From Tuctoria greenei (lineage: Eukaryota > Streptophyta > Magnoliopsida > Poales > Poaceae), in NCBI GenBank assembly GCA_036927565.1, contig JAYESD010000007.1:4423644-4487643 (forward strand): a stretch of 64,000 bases of DNA, in the 5' to 3' direction. The position numbers and the translations under genes are program-made. Under the pieces are notes generated by a model. It was not told the origin of the DNA. It saw only the letters and a program-made list of their open reading frames with translations, and did not search any database. Below, piece by piece: positions 1 to 11,393 of this stretch; positions within the stretch are counted from its first letter, which is position 1, and each line of letters begins with the position of its first letter.

Positions 1-636
1 GAATGATGATGCGTTCTTCCATCCCCCTTGGCAATGCGAATAGAAACAGCGAGCAGTGTTTGCTCCCATCTGGGACAAGGTGGTTGTTCTTGTACGAGGA
101 GAAAGAGTGATTTAGTCGCGCACCTCGCATGTCCCGGGGCTGACATTCACCGTGCAGGTGAACTGCACGCTTCTCTGGTCTTGGCAACTTTGATCAGCAG
201 CAGCAGCAGCAGCTTTACCATCCCGTTCATGCGCGGTGGTGGACTGGTGGGCGCCTCAGCAACTTCGGAAAATGCTAGATTGTCCAGCTCGTCGTACCAT
301 TGCTGTGCTATGCCAACCTGATACCGTGTGTTTCAAACCGATGACACGGCCCTTGCCTTCACCTTGGCAAATAGAGCATTGCATTTTTTTCCTGTTCCGA
401 TGAAGAGGGAAAAGGGTGGATTTACTTTTTACCTTCTCGGTGGTCGTCTCTGGTCCATCAGAACCAGAAATCTCAGCACCGGACCCCCTTACTTGCCGCC
501 AAATACAGTTGTCGGCCAAAGGAGCAGCTAGTTCAGTGTCCGCTGGAATGTCTACGCAGACCGTGATACTGCACTTTCCTGTCAAAATTAAACGCCTCCA
601 GTCAACAAAATTATCGTACCAGAATGATATACTACA

Positions 637-832
637 CTCAGAACAAGCCAGCACGATGGCTTAGTTTCATTCTATCTGTTGCCTACGAGTTTTGTTGTGT
701 CTGTTTTTTCTTTGTTTTCTTTGTCTTAGTTTTTTTCCTTTTGTCATCAGCAATGTACGAAACCATGCCCTGTAATTTTTTCCTCCTTATAATATAACAC
801 CAGCAACCGGTGCTGGTTATTTCGAAAAAAAA
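637..832 (+). mobile_element. Truncated L1-type LINE 3' tail
   Basis: A 196-bp insertion is bounded by a perfect 16-bp direct repeat, AGAATGATATACTACA, at 621-636 and 833-848. It ends in an A-rich tail preceded by a short hairpin (AACACCAGCA and TGCTGGTTATT around 795-822). A variable long target duplication, 5' truncation and a poly(A) end are the marks of L1 target-primed insertion. The uninterrupted site is visible in the paralogous copy near 4243-4260. No coding sequence remains. Confidence 0.8.
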
Positions 833-908
833 AGAATGATATACTACAGTGCAATGTTGCACCAACCAAAGGGAAAAAAAAACAGAGTTCCTCTTGGAAT
901 CATACACC

Positions 909-1563
909 CAAGGTTCAGTAAGGCACTAGGCGCTAAGTGGGGCGGTGACCCTCCGCCTAGAGCTTAAGCGTGCCTAGACGCCGCCTAGGCGTTTCAAGGC
1001 GTTAGACACTGTAGCAGTGATGAGTTTTAAAACTTTTAAAAATACTGAAGTATATTCATATTTCTGTTATATGGGCTAATATTTTGCAATTCACTCAGCT
1101 TGAAACTTAATTTCTAGTGTTCCAACCAAGAGCCCAGCCCAGGCACAGTCCCAACCAAGAGCCCAGCCCAGTCCATGTCCATCCCTACAGGTACCCACCT
1201 GCTTCGGTACTAATTCCAACACCGCCTCCTTCCTTCGGTGCTTCAGATCCCCGCCTCCTTCGGTGCTCCACCTGCTTCTCCGCCCCTCTCGCCGAGTCTG
1301 CTCCAGATCCCCGCGTCTCTCGCCGAGTTTGCTCCGCCCGCTTCTTCTGGATCCGACAGCCCCCGCCGCTGCTCCTCTCCGGCAGCCCCGCCACACAAGC
1401 AGGCGACGGCGCAGCTGCTCTGCTTTGCACTCCCCCCCCCCCCCCCCCCCCCAAACCCCCCTCCGCGGAATGCCCGCCTACCCCCCCGAGGCGAGGCGTG
1501 AGGGCCGCGCCTTGCGCCCATGCGCGCCTAGGCGACCGCCTAGTTACGCCTTTCTAAACCCTG
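909..1563. mobile_element. Non-autonomous hAT-like DNA transposon
   Basis: This 655-bp insertion is flanked by the 8-bp duplication CATACACC (901-908 and 1564-1571), as expected for the hAT superfamily. The ends form a 16-bp imperfect terminal inverted repeat, CAAGGTTCAGTAAGGC and CAGGGTTTAGAAAGGC (13 of 16 match). GGCGCCTAGGCG-like subterminal motifs lie at both ends. The interior is C-rich with short imperfect repeats (1200-1330) and a long C run near 1434-1451. It encodes no transposase. The overlapping proline/arginine-rich open frames are composition artefacts. The duplicate locus keeps the empty site near 4319-4330. Confidence 0.8.
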
Positions 1564-2147
1564 CATACACCTCAAACGCAACGACAATTTTCATGGTTAT
1601 TTTAACTGCTCAGTTCTTGAAGCTCTTTTGTTATGCAATTGATGTATAGACATGAAGAAAGCACCCACTGCAACTTCTACCATCGAAATGTTAGAGAAAT
1701 GAACGCAGAATTACCAGGAAGCACGTCTACTTGACGGATATGCTCTTGAAAAAATTGACCAGATGAGCATCCCCTGCCAAGTCAATGTAGTGACAAAGAT
1801 GTTAGGACGACGAAAAATAAGGCAGACTTCGGTCATCACTTTATCAACAGTCAGTTTTCATGCTTGATAAAGAATCAGCAGCTCAACAGGTTGATACCCT
1901 CTCGAAGTTGCAAACAGACAATATGGCAACCCAACGACATCACAGTTGAGAACTGAATATTTGAGGTGATCCCAGTATCCAAGTTGTGTTTCAAAACTCT
2001 CGTACCATCTTCAAACAAAAGAAAAGGGTGATGAATCATTTATGATTTGACATCAAACAAAGCCATAATGCCAATAAGATCAACCTGTGTCACAGAAAAC
2101 GATGCAATTATGAAATCTTGAGACTGATGATACAAGTTCCTTGTTTG

Positions 2148-2258
2148 GCATCTCCTCCAACGAATCCGAATGTCCTTTAGCACATCATAACCAATTTGTG
2201 TGAGCATCTCCTCCAATGAATCCGAATGTCCTTTAGCACATCATAACCAATTTGTGTG
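2148..2258. repeat. 56-bp tandem duplication
   Basis: The segment starting GCATCTCCTCCAA is present twice head to tail (2148-2203 and 2204-2258) with one visible substitution. It falls in exon-like sequence of the NHL-type pseudogene and adds to its frame disruption. Confidence 0.85.
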
Positions 2259-4435
2259 CATATCCTTCAAAAGGGCACACCTCATTTACAATTTGCTGAT
2301 ATGACTCCATTACTTCAGCTCTAACTTCACACAACTTTAACTCAATGAGGTAGGAAAATTCAAGTTTGATCTATATATAAAAGTAATAAGCCGTATTAAC
2401 CTCTTCTGATATCCTGTTCTTCACCGGTTGACATTCTCAGGATCCATGGTACTTCAAAGCTGCAAAATAAAAAGTGTCTGAACTAAGAACAATTGTCTAG
2501 CAACTTAAAAGACAGGTCAATATCTCCCATGTGGGAACCAGAAATAGTTGAAATACGGCATATTGTGACCATATGCCACACGAAAAACTATTATATAATT
2601 TATCATATAAAAAACAGAAAATAGCATTAGTTCGAGACTGATGGAAAATGCAGTGTAATCATTAATATGTATTATTCTACTTTACACCTATCAAGACAAT
2701 GAAATGTGAGTATCAAAAGCATGAAATCTCGCTGAAACTTTCAACAGCAGGTTGAACTGTAGAAATTTATAGAATAGCCCTAACACTGAATGTTGGGCTC
2801 AACTCAGGATGGTTCACATGATAAATCAGATTTCGGATCATACAAAGAGCTAACTAAAGCATTATAGAAAACATGACAATCAAGTTTGCATCTCAAAACG
2901 TCAACATGGAGCGATTGAGAACAGTGGCATACTTGCGGTCCGCTACCAATAAGTTATCCTTTGAAATTTGTGTCAAATGCCATGGAAGCCCTACTAAGTC
3001 TGCATCGAAATCTTGAATGGTTGGAGCTACTTCCTTTTTCAAACCAAGCTTATCAATAATCCAAGTCAAGATGCCACTGCTTTTATTGAAGACTGGATAA
3101 ACTGTCTCTATAATCCTTCTTCCGAAATCTGCTTTTCTGACTGCATGATTCTGCAAAAGAATTAACTTATTCTTTGGCACTGTGGATACCCATAATTTTT
3201 CAAAATCATTATCAGTGATTAAACAATGCTGCTTCCACCTAACACCAGTAAAAAGAATACTTTTATTTTGTCCAACAAAATAAACAAAAGCGATCTACTC
3301 TGGGTAATTACCTCTGAATCTACAATATATAGACAGTCTTCAGGAGTATGATAAAATGTTGCAGCTGGGCGCAAGAACTTGGCTGATTCAAATTCGCCAT
3401 CCTCAAAGCTTGGAAACGATCCAATCTGCAAAGCAAAACACAAATAACACTTCGGCATCCTGAATTTCTGCAGACCTTCGACCCTTATAGATAAGACTGG
3501 AACCCAAATTAAACATCATGTCATGCTTACACAATCCATAGTCATCCCGTCACTGTTGCTTACGATGATCCTATGGTGGTTACTATCAGAGGAAAATGTG
3601 ATCCCCATCTTCATCAACTGATATGCATGCTGCAGCATATTAAAATTTATATTAACACTTCCGGTTCAGGATGAAAAAAAAGGCTGACTGATTTAAATGC
3701 CCAATATACTTTGGGCTGCACACGTGATGCTTAAGTTAAATGAAGAAGGAAGCTGTAAGTACCTGGGCGGTGAAGTAACAAGATTCTGAAGGAACCAACA
3801 TATGGCTCTTTGGCAGCCTCTTCTTTCTGCCAAGAAACCCTCGACAGAACGTTTTCAGAAGGTTCTTGTTTTAATGCACTAAGTTCCTCTACAGCTGCAT
3901 TCAATGAGAATTAAAAGATCAGCAAGGCAGTTAAGAAGCATTATGAAGAAGCTAAAGTGATCAAAATATATGCATCGAGAATTGGAGAATATAGCCGGTG
4001 GTGTCCAGATTTTACACTTAATCATGACCTCAGGCTCCTCATGCCACCTTGAGAACGGCATAGAGTCCTTTGAACCTTCAAGTAGAAAGAAGTAAGGACC
4101 TGTCATCTGGACACTCATCAAAAGAAATCTTAGCACCGGATCCTCTTACTTGTCGTCAAATACAGTTGTCGGCCAAAGGAGCAGCTAGTTCAATGTTTGA
4201 TGGAATGTCTACGTAGACAGTCAACGGAATTTTTACGTACCAGAACGATATACTACAGTGCAATGTTGCACCAATCAAAGAGGTAAAAAAAACAACAATC
4301 AAAGTTCCTCTTGGGATCATGCACCTCAAGCTCAACGGCAATTTTCATGGTTATTTTAATTAATCAGTTCCTAAAGCTCTTTTGTTATGCAATTAATGTA
4401 CAAACATGCAGAAAGCACTCACTATAACTTCTACC

Positions 4436-4994
4436 TGTTGGACTGTGTTTGGGCCTAGCCTGTATGGCCCATCTATGTATCTATAAATATGTACCGAGAC
4501 CCTATGATTAATCATGCAATCAATTCTATGGTTTCTCGCTCCAGCGCTGAGGCGGAGTACCGCGCCGTGGCTAACGGCGTAGCAGAGGCGTCTTGGCTCC
4601 AGCAGTTACTTCAGGAGCTCCACTCCCCTGTCGCCCGGAGCACGTTGGTCTACTGTGATAATGTCAGCGCCGTTTACCTCTCCACCAATCCCGTTCAGCA
4701 CCAGCGCACGAAACATGTGGAGATTGATCTTCACTTTGTTCGTGAGCGGGTTGCACGCGGCGAGGTTCGAGTTCTCCACGTGCCGACGACGTCACAGTTT
4801 GCCGATATCTTCACGAAGGGACTCCCGTCGACTTTATTTTCTGAGTTTCGGTCCAGTCTCAACATCTGTTGTGGCTAGATGTTGGGACTGCGGGGGGGTG
4901 TTGGACTGTGTTTGGGCCTAGCCTGTATGGCCCATCTATGTATCTATAAATATGTACCGAGACCCTATGATTAATCATGCAATCAATTCTATCA
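4436..4994 (+). mobile_element. Internally deleted Copia element with short LTRs
   Basis: Direct terminal repeats of about 96 bp (4436-4528, lacking its last few bases, and 4899-4994) start TGTTGGACTG and end TCA. They are flanked by a perfect 5-bp duplication, CTACC (4431-4435 and 4995-4999). A polypurine tract (GGGGGGG, 4892-4898) lies just before the 3' LTR. The primer-binding site and everything upstream of the RNase H end are missing, with the junction near 4529. The LTR has a TATA-like CTATAAATAT. The site without insertion is seen in the paralogous segment near 1672-1682. Confidence 0.88.
4530..4878 (+). pseudogene. Copia RNase H C-terminal fragment
   Basis: The frame reads SRSSAEAEYRAVANGVAEA, then YCDNVSAVYLSTNP, RTKHVEIDLHFVRE and FADIFTKGLPS, which is the standard end of a Ty1/Copia polyprotein (RNase H). 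It stops at 4876-4878, about 20 bp before the 3' LTR. The open frame begins inside the 5' LTR only because of the internal deletion, so it cannot supply a working enzyme. Confidence 0.9.
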
Positions 4995-5514
4995 CTACCG
5001 TCGAATCTAAAAGAAATGTTAAAATGAACGCAATAGTATCAGGAAGCACGTCTACTTGCCGCATATACTCTTAAAAAAATTGACCAGTTGAGCGTCCCCT
5101 ACCAAGTCGAGGCAGTGACAACGATGTTAGGACGATGAAAAATAAGACAGACTTCAGTCATCACTACATCAACAGTCAGTTTCCATACTCTATAAAGAAT
5201 CAGCGGCTCACCAAGTTGATACCGTCTCGAGGTTGCAAACAGACCAATATGGCAACCCAAGGACCTCACAGTTAGAAAAGAGAATATTCGAGTATCCAAG
5301 TTGTGCTTCAAAACTTTCTAACCATCTTTACCACGTAAGCAAAAGATAAATCATATAATATATTTAAATTTGGAGTTTAAATCACATGACTGGCAGAAAC
5401 ACCAATAATTAAACAAGCAAATCAATAAATAAGCTATAAATTGTCTCACAACCTTATGGAAAATTAATCTGCATTCAACAGTTAGAACAGTCTAACATTT
5501 GCAACATAGGATTA

Positions 5515-7610
5515 CTAACAACAGTAGTACACTGTTGACCAGGAGACCATCACTGACACGATGGCACCATTGCGAAAATTATGCAACTGCTTTTGACTTC
5601 CATGGATGGCAGCTTTAAAGGGTATTGAATGACCCCCCTCCATAAAATCAATGTTGAGTACATCTTCAATTTGCACAGCTGCCACAAAATGTTGTGGGCG
5701 TCTCCCAGCTGAGGTAACAAAGGAATGACACTCCCTAGTCTTGTCAATGAAAGTATACACATTCTTAAAAACTGAAGTGTAGCCATACATTTTCAAATCA
5801 AATCCACCAGGAGGTACTTCCAAGAATTCGAGTTGTATCGTCGCCTCAACACCAAATTCAAACATAATCATGTCCAGCGTTGTGATGCCATATGGACCAT
5901 TTGAAATACACTTGTAGAGAGTGGAGAAAATAACATCATCCTCCATAAGTTGCATGCAACCATCAATTATAGTTATGTCATCTGCACTGTTTCCCACCCT
6001 CTTCACTCTGATATCAACTTCAAACAAAACATTATATTTGAAGGACATTGCTCGCTTGGGACCCATCAAACGCAAATGATCACTGTTCTGAAATTTAATA
6101 TAGTACACCATCATTAAATAACTTGGACGAATTTTTTTTGACAAAAAATGATCTGACACATGCAGAAAACCTTGAAGCAAATGTAAATACTTTAGTTTAG
6201 CAACGAAATTTCTTCACACAATTTGTATTTTTCATCTCAAATTTTACACAAAAAAATCTTCACCACTGATGCATCTTAGAAGTCGTTGTTAGTTAATGTT
6301 TTTATTAACTCCAAGTTTATTTTTCTTTTTGTATATGAATATTATCACAACGAGTTCTAGCACAAATCATTAGAACAATGCAGGTAGAAGTTGGAACCTA
6401 AGTTAAGACGTCTCAATGTAAGACCAGAACACGGTAACTGATTACATAGGTAACTGATTACATAGGCATAAAAATTCCAACCTAGTACTTAGTAACATGA
6501 AGCATGTACATTGAACTAGTATGGATTGGTTTGATGCATCAAGAGTGAAACAATATATCAATTTGTAACAAATCAGATATTTTTTACTGCTTGAGTGAAT
6601 CAATACTAGCCAAGTATCAAATAAGTATATGAACAATAGGTGATATTAAAACATTGCCATTGCATTAGACAAATGTTGTGGAAATTGTAACGTCTACTTA
6701 TAAAAACAAAATAAACATTGGAAGTATAAATTTCATACCGGATTGATGGCAAGTGGGTTGTCACGGGATCTATTGAAAAGATAGTTGCGACGGTAATCTT
6801 CACTATCACGGACAGCAACAATCCCATATACTTCAACTGGAGCAGTAGCATCTAAGAGAGTAGTTTGCAATTTTATATCCAAAACTTGAAGCACAGGAGT
6901 AGGTCTATGAAAACACCGATTCATGGAAGGGTCACAGAGAGTATAACGCATTGAAGGTAAGGCAGCTATAACAAAAAATAAAAAAACAATTTGTGTAAAC
7001 CACTATAGCCATTCGCAAGAATATGAAAAATGAGTTATATTAAGGGAACAATGACTTACTTTCCTCAAGCTTACGCATGTGATAGTACTTATGCCAACGA
7101 AGATCCCCAACATGTCTACGGTCTCTGCAAGACTCTAAAAATGGATCAAATTCAACATTGTGGATATGCTCATATGTATAGTTTGGCTCTTGTGAGACTT
7201 CAATTAGATCTTTGAGGAAGGATCGCTTCATACTTTCCACAGGACCCAACATTTCAACATGTCCCAAAACTGAAAAACAATATAGCGAAACATATTTAAG
7301 TGAACTTGTACCCAAGATTCTTAATTCAGATCGTAGCACCATTTTTAAGGAAAAAAACAAGGAAAAATATAGGAGGTGCGAAAATACCATAATCGGTGAT
7401 CCAACCATCACCTAAGCCATCTTCAGATGGGAGTGTGTTATCTTCATCAGTCTCTATATGGAAAGGGTCATCGTCAATGGCACTGCTTGTGGAAGCATGA
7501 AGCAGATGGGGCGCAACAGTTGTAGCAGGCAAGTTATCTTCGCACATTGTAAACCCTTCAGATCTTAACATGTGATCAGAGCGTGGGATCGAATCTGACT
7601 GCTTCTCCAT
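5515..7610 (-). CDS. DUF6598 domain-containing protein, four exons
   Basis: Exons are 7610-7388, 7269-7060, 6965-6739 and 6087-5515. All three introns are GT-AG and the phases match, giving 1233 nt, 410 aa plus a TAG stop at 5517-5515. The start is the first ATG of a serine/aspartate-rich N-terminal region without visible domain (residues 1 to about 75). Exon 3 carries VLDIKLQTTLLDATAPVEVY then GIVAVRDSEDYRRNYLFNRS. Exon 4 has GPKRAMSFKYNVLFEVDIRV and ends in AAIHGSQKQLHNFRNGAIVS then VMVSWSTV. This is the pattern of DUF6598 proteins, an uncharacterised family I know from grasses. No signal peptide or membrane segment is obvious. It is the only clearly intact host gene in the first 60 kb; intron 3 (6738-6088) looks empty. 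Biochemical role unknown. Confidence 0.8.
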
Positions 7611-8791
7611 TGCGTGAAATCACAAGAACTTAGGAGGTCTTTACACCTAAAATCAAAGAACAGATTTTAATTGGCACGATTGCACACACAAAAAACGAAA
7701 TTACAGGTTACATAGTTGGGTGTATACAGTACAATAACGCCAGGACGGTCTATTTTGCGTTACGGACATCTACTGTCGAAGGAAATTGAAGAAAACGCGA
7801 AACGGGAGAAAGAGAGAGAAATCGCTCACCCGAGGCCGAGAATCACGGAGGCACTAGGGTTTGCCGTTATTAGTGGGCTGATGGGCCGCGAGTCCGCATT
7901 GCGCACGTCTGGGTGAAACCCGGTCGCGGCCGAGTCGGCTTCAGCGCGTGCGAGTGGGCCCCAAGCAGGCCAGCCTGCACAAGTCTCTCTTCTCTGTAGT
8001 GGTACGTAGTGGAGCTGTGGAGTATCTTATTATACGTACACACGACACGAAAAGGAAAAGTTCTAAATAAATCCATCAGAGGCTAATAACGACGGACGAA
8101 TCGCACGTGTTAATTTGACTGGAAAGAGATTGAGGCGACATGCAATAATGCAAAACGTGCATGCAGACCGGATCGGAGAGCTCCTCCCCTAGTCCGATGC
8201 GATCTCTCAGAGACGGAGTGTGTGGAACCCGCAGCGCTCTGAATGTTCGCTTCACAGTCGACACGTACGCATGCATGCAATGCATGAGCTGAAAAGAAGC
8301 CGGCCGGCAGGCAGGCATATTCTCGTCGTCAATCTTGCATTATTCTCATAACAGTGGGTGTGATAAGCTTGCTGTTGACTGGCTCCAGCAGCTGTGTGAT
8401 TCGACCTCGTCTCTGCCGTCGTGAGTAACGCGCAAAAGTGATCAGCTAGGCACGCGCATGCATGAACATCGATTGTCGACAGATTCCACTCCATCGCGAC
8501 CTGATCTGATCCCCTGATAGATCGATGTCCAGTCACGTACGAGACGAGGTAACTTCGACGACTCCATGCATATGTCGCGTCCCAGCGCTCGTCATTAGGG
8601 ACGCACAACCACTCACGCATGCAAGCAACAAGCTAGAATACCTAGCTATCTAGCACGCTCAACAAACTCAAATTGTATTCTTCTGGCACCTGCTCAAGTA
8701 AGAAAAGTTATATATATGCTCATGTAACGTAAATGTCAGACATATATTTATATATGTCTGTAATATTTTCGGAATGCATATTAGTCGTGCA
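7611..8791. other. Intergenic sequence upstream of the DUF6598 gene
   Basis: No exon-like sequence, element end or RNA gene was recognised here. It should contain the promoter of the minus-strand gene at 7610, but no TATA box could be assigned with confidence. Short open frames at 7870-8620 lack family resemblance. Confidence 0.4.
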
Positions 8792-9119
8792 TGCCACTAC
8801 AGGAAAACGAAACAATTACATCGGCCGTATTAACTTACGTGGGCCGTCCGACGTAAATAAGTAATTTATGTGATCCATGGCCGACGTAATTTAACTGGCC
8901 GACGTTATTAAAGACGTACTTAGATCGGCCCAGGTCCCTAACCGACGTAAGTTATACAAGCGACGGAAGTACTTCCCTAATTACGTCGACAAAAACCTAG
9001 GCCGACATAAGTTATCGTGATCGACGTAATTAGAGGACTTTAACCTACCCGCGCGGGCACGCCCGCAGCACGCACCTATGTCTCTTCTTCATTTTGGCCG
9101 TGCGCCACTCTTCCCCATG

Positions 9120-9460
9120 CTGCCGCCCGCACAGCGCCGCCCCAACCCCGCCGCCCCCACCGCGCCGCCTCAACCCCGCCGCTCGCACCGTGCTGCGCCC
9201 ACCGCGCCGCCCACACCCGCCGCCCGCACCACGCTGTGCCTATCGCGCCGCCCTCACCCCGCCGCCCGCGCCACGCTGCGCCCACCGCGCCGCCCCCACC
9301 CCGCCGCTCGCACCGAGCCGCGCCGCCCCACCGTGCCGCCCCCACCATGGCGCCCCCACCGCGCCGCCCCCACCGTGTTGCGCCCTACCGCGGCGCCTCC
9401 ACCGCGGCGCCCCACCGCGACACCCCACTGCGCCGCCCCCATCGCGGCGCCCGATCTCTT
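9120..9460. repeat. GC-rich degenerate minisatellite in CACTA 1
   Basis: Imperfect repeats of GCGCCGCCCCCACC type run through this block. They produce proline/arginine/alanine-rich open frames in all frames and both strands, so none is taken as a gene. It may be GC-rich leader sequence of the transposase transcription unit, which is inference. Confidence 0.7.
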
Positions 9461-10365
9461 TCCCCTGTCGATAAGCTCCGCCCCGTCGTATTAGGTTGTT
9501 CGTGCCAGAAATATTACATGTTGTTTAGGACTTGATCCCATGAATTGTTTCAGATGTTTGTGCTCATGTGTATCAATGTTTGAAGCTTTGGCTTGGTGTC
9601 GCCTAGTTAGATCTGTTTAGCGAGTTAAAATCAGTTTAGTGAACATCAAAGGCAACATTATCATGAGCAAGGTGATACATTTCAGGTACTTGGAGTCCGC
9701 ATAGCCCATTGCGCCGCCGCTTGGAGCCCCGGAGCCACGTCCACGACGCGCGCCGACAACCCTTGTTGCCCTCCACCATTGAGTACCGCCTTGTGGCCTT
9801 CTCTCACGCGTGAGTTACACCTTGTGCTAAGCGCTTCGTCCTCCCCCCTCTCTCCCCATTGTCCGCATTTTTGAGTTTGGTAAATTCATAAATAAGCTCA
9901 TGCATTTATATGTAATTAGCATTTTGGTTAATGTAGCACCTAAGTCCTTGTTATTTACTTTAAAGTTTCAATCCATGTTTTTGCCGGATGTAGTCTTTTA
10001 TTCAATTATTGAAAATTTGATGACAGATGAAATTTAGTATATAAACGGGCTCTGGGCCGACTCGACCCAGCAGAGCCCATTTATGGTCTGACATGACCAT
10101 TTAGTAGTCACTTATGTGTATAGACGGGCACGGAGACGAAAGGTGATGACGTCAAGCTCCCGCGTGTGGGCGGCAGGACCTGAAAGAGCATAAAGTATGA
10201 CCCCAAAGCTTGAAGAACTGCACCATTTTGGGGGTGCAGTGTAAAACAAGCGAGGTTATGCTGCCGAAATTTTGTTCAGATTCAGGTTATGTGTCTCGTC
10301 ATTAGCAGAATAAATCCTGCATAAATTAACGATAATTTCTCTGGCTTTAAACTGCTGAGTCAAAC

Positions 10366-10516
10366 ATGGGTGAAGATCGCAGTTGGATGTATATTGGTTG
10401 GAAGAGCAGAACTGGTGATCACTCAGATGAGCGGTATGATAAGACAGAAGCTTTTGTGGAACTTTCACGGCGAGACAACTTCTCAAGTTGTACAAAAGGT
10501 GGAAGCGGACAATGAT
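10366..10516 (+). pseudogene. CACTA 1 TNP2-type transposase, N-terminal remnant
   Basis: The ATG at 10366 opens GEDRSWMYIGWKSRTGDHSD, typical of the transposase-associated N-terminal domain (DRSWMY). A shift of frame leads into LWNFHGETTSQVVQKVEADN. The part between, usually holding the cysteine/histidine cluster, is missing. The exon ends abruptly where the Gypsy LTR begins and resumes in frame at 23497 with DDTEVDMMDEMLEAIRPEL. This shows the Gypsy landed in an exon. Confidence 0.8.
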
Positions 10517-11356
10517 TGTCAGTACCCTGGGTACCATATACCCCTTGGGATTGCAAAGATATCAAGGGAAAGTCACCCACTTGATCTGAAGACCTTCGGA
10601 GGCCCACATGTCAGACATGTCTGGACCCGCTTCTCCAACAAGGTTAGCCCCAGGGTCGCCACGGGTACTATCAAACCGGAGCTACCGCCCGCAAGGGAGG
10701 AAGCTCCGAACTACGTACCGAAGTGGCATCCCCGGACCTAACCCCAGACCGAGGGAAGCTCCGGTGCTGACACATGTCAGCTAACCCCGGAACTATCTGT
10801 AATCCACAGCGTGCTCCTGTGCTGCCACGTGTCCAACCGTCGGATCTTCACCCTCTAACCTCCAGAAGACCCCGCAACGGCTCCGGATCTTCGAAGGGGA
10901 ATCGAGGACTTCAAGACCTGATTAAGTGTCATTAATACCATATTAATGACACTTAATCGGACGACCTTAATACCAGTACGGTGCTGTCAAAGCCCATTAC
11001 ACGGTCATTAAGGGCAATTAAACGTGTTGAAGAGGTATCAACACTAGTAAACGCCGGGGCCACATGTCGGGCTAGGCTAATTTGTAACGGCTTGCCCTTA
11101 TACTATAAAAGGACAGGCCAACGACGTTTACACACACGTTCCATAGACGCTCGGTACAAGCTCATACAGCTAATACAACACCAACACACCCGTGGAGTAG
11201 GGTATTACGCTCAGGCGGCCCGAACCACGTAAACTTTCGTGTCTCCTGTGTCATTTACAATTCACCTTCTTGAATCTTCGCGCGCCCACACCGAACATCA
11301 AACTCCTCTAACACTTTAGTAGTGTCGGGAGATCTGCCGGTTCCAAACCACCGACA
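10517..11356 (+). repeat. Tat-type element 5' LTR
   Basis: 840 bp, TGTCAGTACC to ACCGACA. A TATAAAA box lies at 11104-11110. A 17-bp perfect inverted repeat with a 5-nt loop (10920-10936 and 10942-10958) sits in the upstream half. Confidence 0.95.
11104..11110 (+). promoter_or_regulatory. TATA box in the Tat-type 5' LTR
   Basis: TATAAAA in the context ACTATAAAAGGACAG is conserved in the 3' LTR at 23239-23245. It is the likely core promoter of the genomic RNA; the start site is not mapped here. Confidence 0.7.
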
Positions 11357-11376
11357 GTTGGCGCGCCAGGTAGGGG
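11357..11376 (+). other. Primer-binding site of the Tat-type element
   Basis: GTTGGCGCGCCAGGTAGGGG follows the 5' LTR directly, the usual position of the tRNA primer site. I do not assign the tRNA. Confidence 0.75.
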
Positions 11377-11393
11377 CGCCTGAGATTGTGAGA

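Larger units (their letters stand above)
1..4113 (-). pseudogene. NHL-repeat-type gene, decayed copy 1 (3' end leaves the window)
   Basis: Exon-like blocks lie in order on the minus strand at about 4111-4020, 3897-3772, 3635-3533, 3425-3309, 3155-2900, 2320-2100, 2000-1850, 612-446 and 318-115. They read as one plant protein with NHL-type beta-propeller sequence: SDSNHHRIIVSNSDG, then FEDGEFESAKFLRPA, LYIVDSE, NHAVRKADFGRRIIETVYP and VGLPYCLFATSRG. The last blocks read ITVCVDIPADTELAAPLADN, EKVGIAQQWYDELDNLAFSE and FTCTVNVSPGTCEV. Candidate splice signals flank several blocks. It is broken: the block at 3635-3533 changes frame just before SDSNHHRI, there is a frame change near 1940 and another near 220, and a 56-bp tandem duplication sits at 2148-2258. 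An L1 tail and a hAT-like element lie between the last blocks. Recalled relatives are thioredoxin-like/NHL proteins of unknown role. Family call moderately sure; exon ends approximate. Confidence 0.6.
4114..5353 (-). pseudogene. NHL-repeat-type gene, truncated tandem copy 2
   Basis: This stretch repeats the last blocks of the pseudogene beside it in the same order on the minus strand. About 5353-5000 matches 2043-1685 and about 4435-4114 matches 1680-450. The blocks read NLDTRIFSFLTVRSLGCHIG and VDIPSNIELAAPLADNC. The second block meets a stop right after ADNCI, so it is inactive. Only the 3' part of the gene exists here. It sits immediately 5' of the first remaining exon of copy 1, which implies an old tandem duplication followed by loss of the 5' half. 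A small Copia element (4436-4994) splits it. No function is inferred. Confidence 0.6.

Noticed and set aside
9078..9535. Proline/arginine-rich open frames
   Set aside because: They occur in several frames and both strands because of a GC-rich degenerate repeat; no family resemblance.
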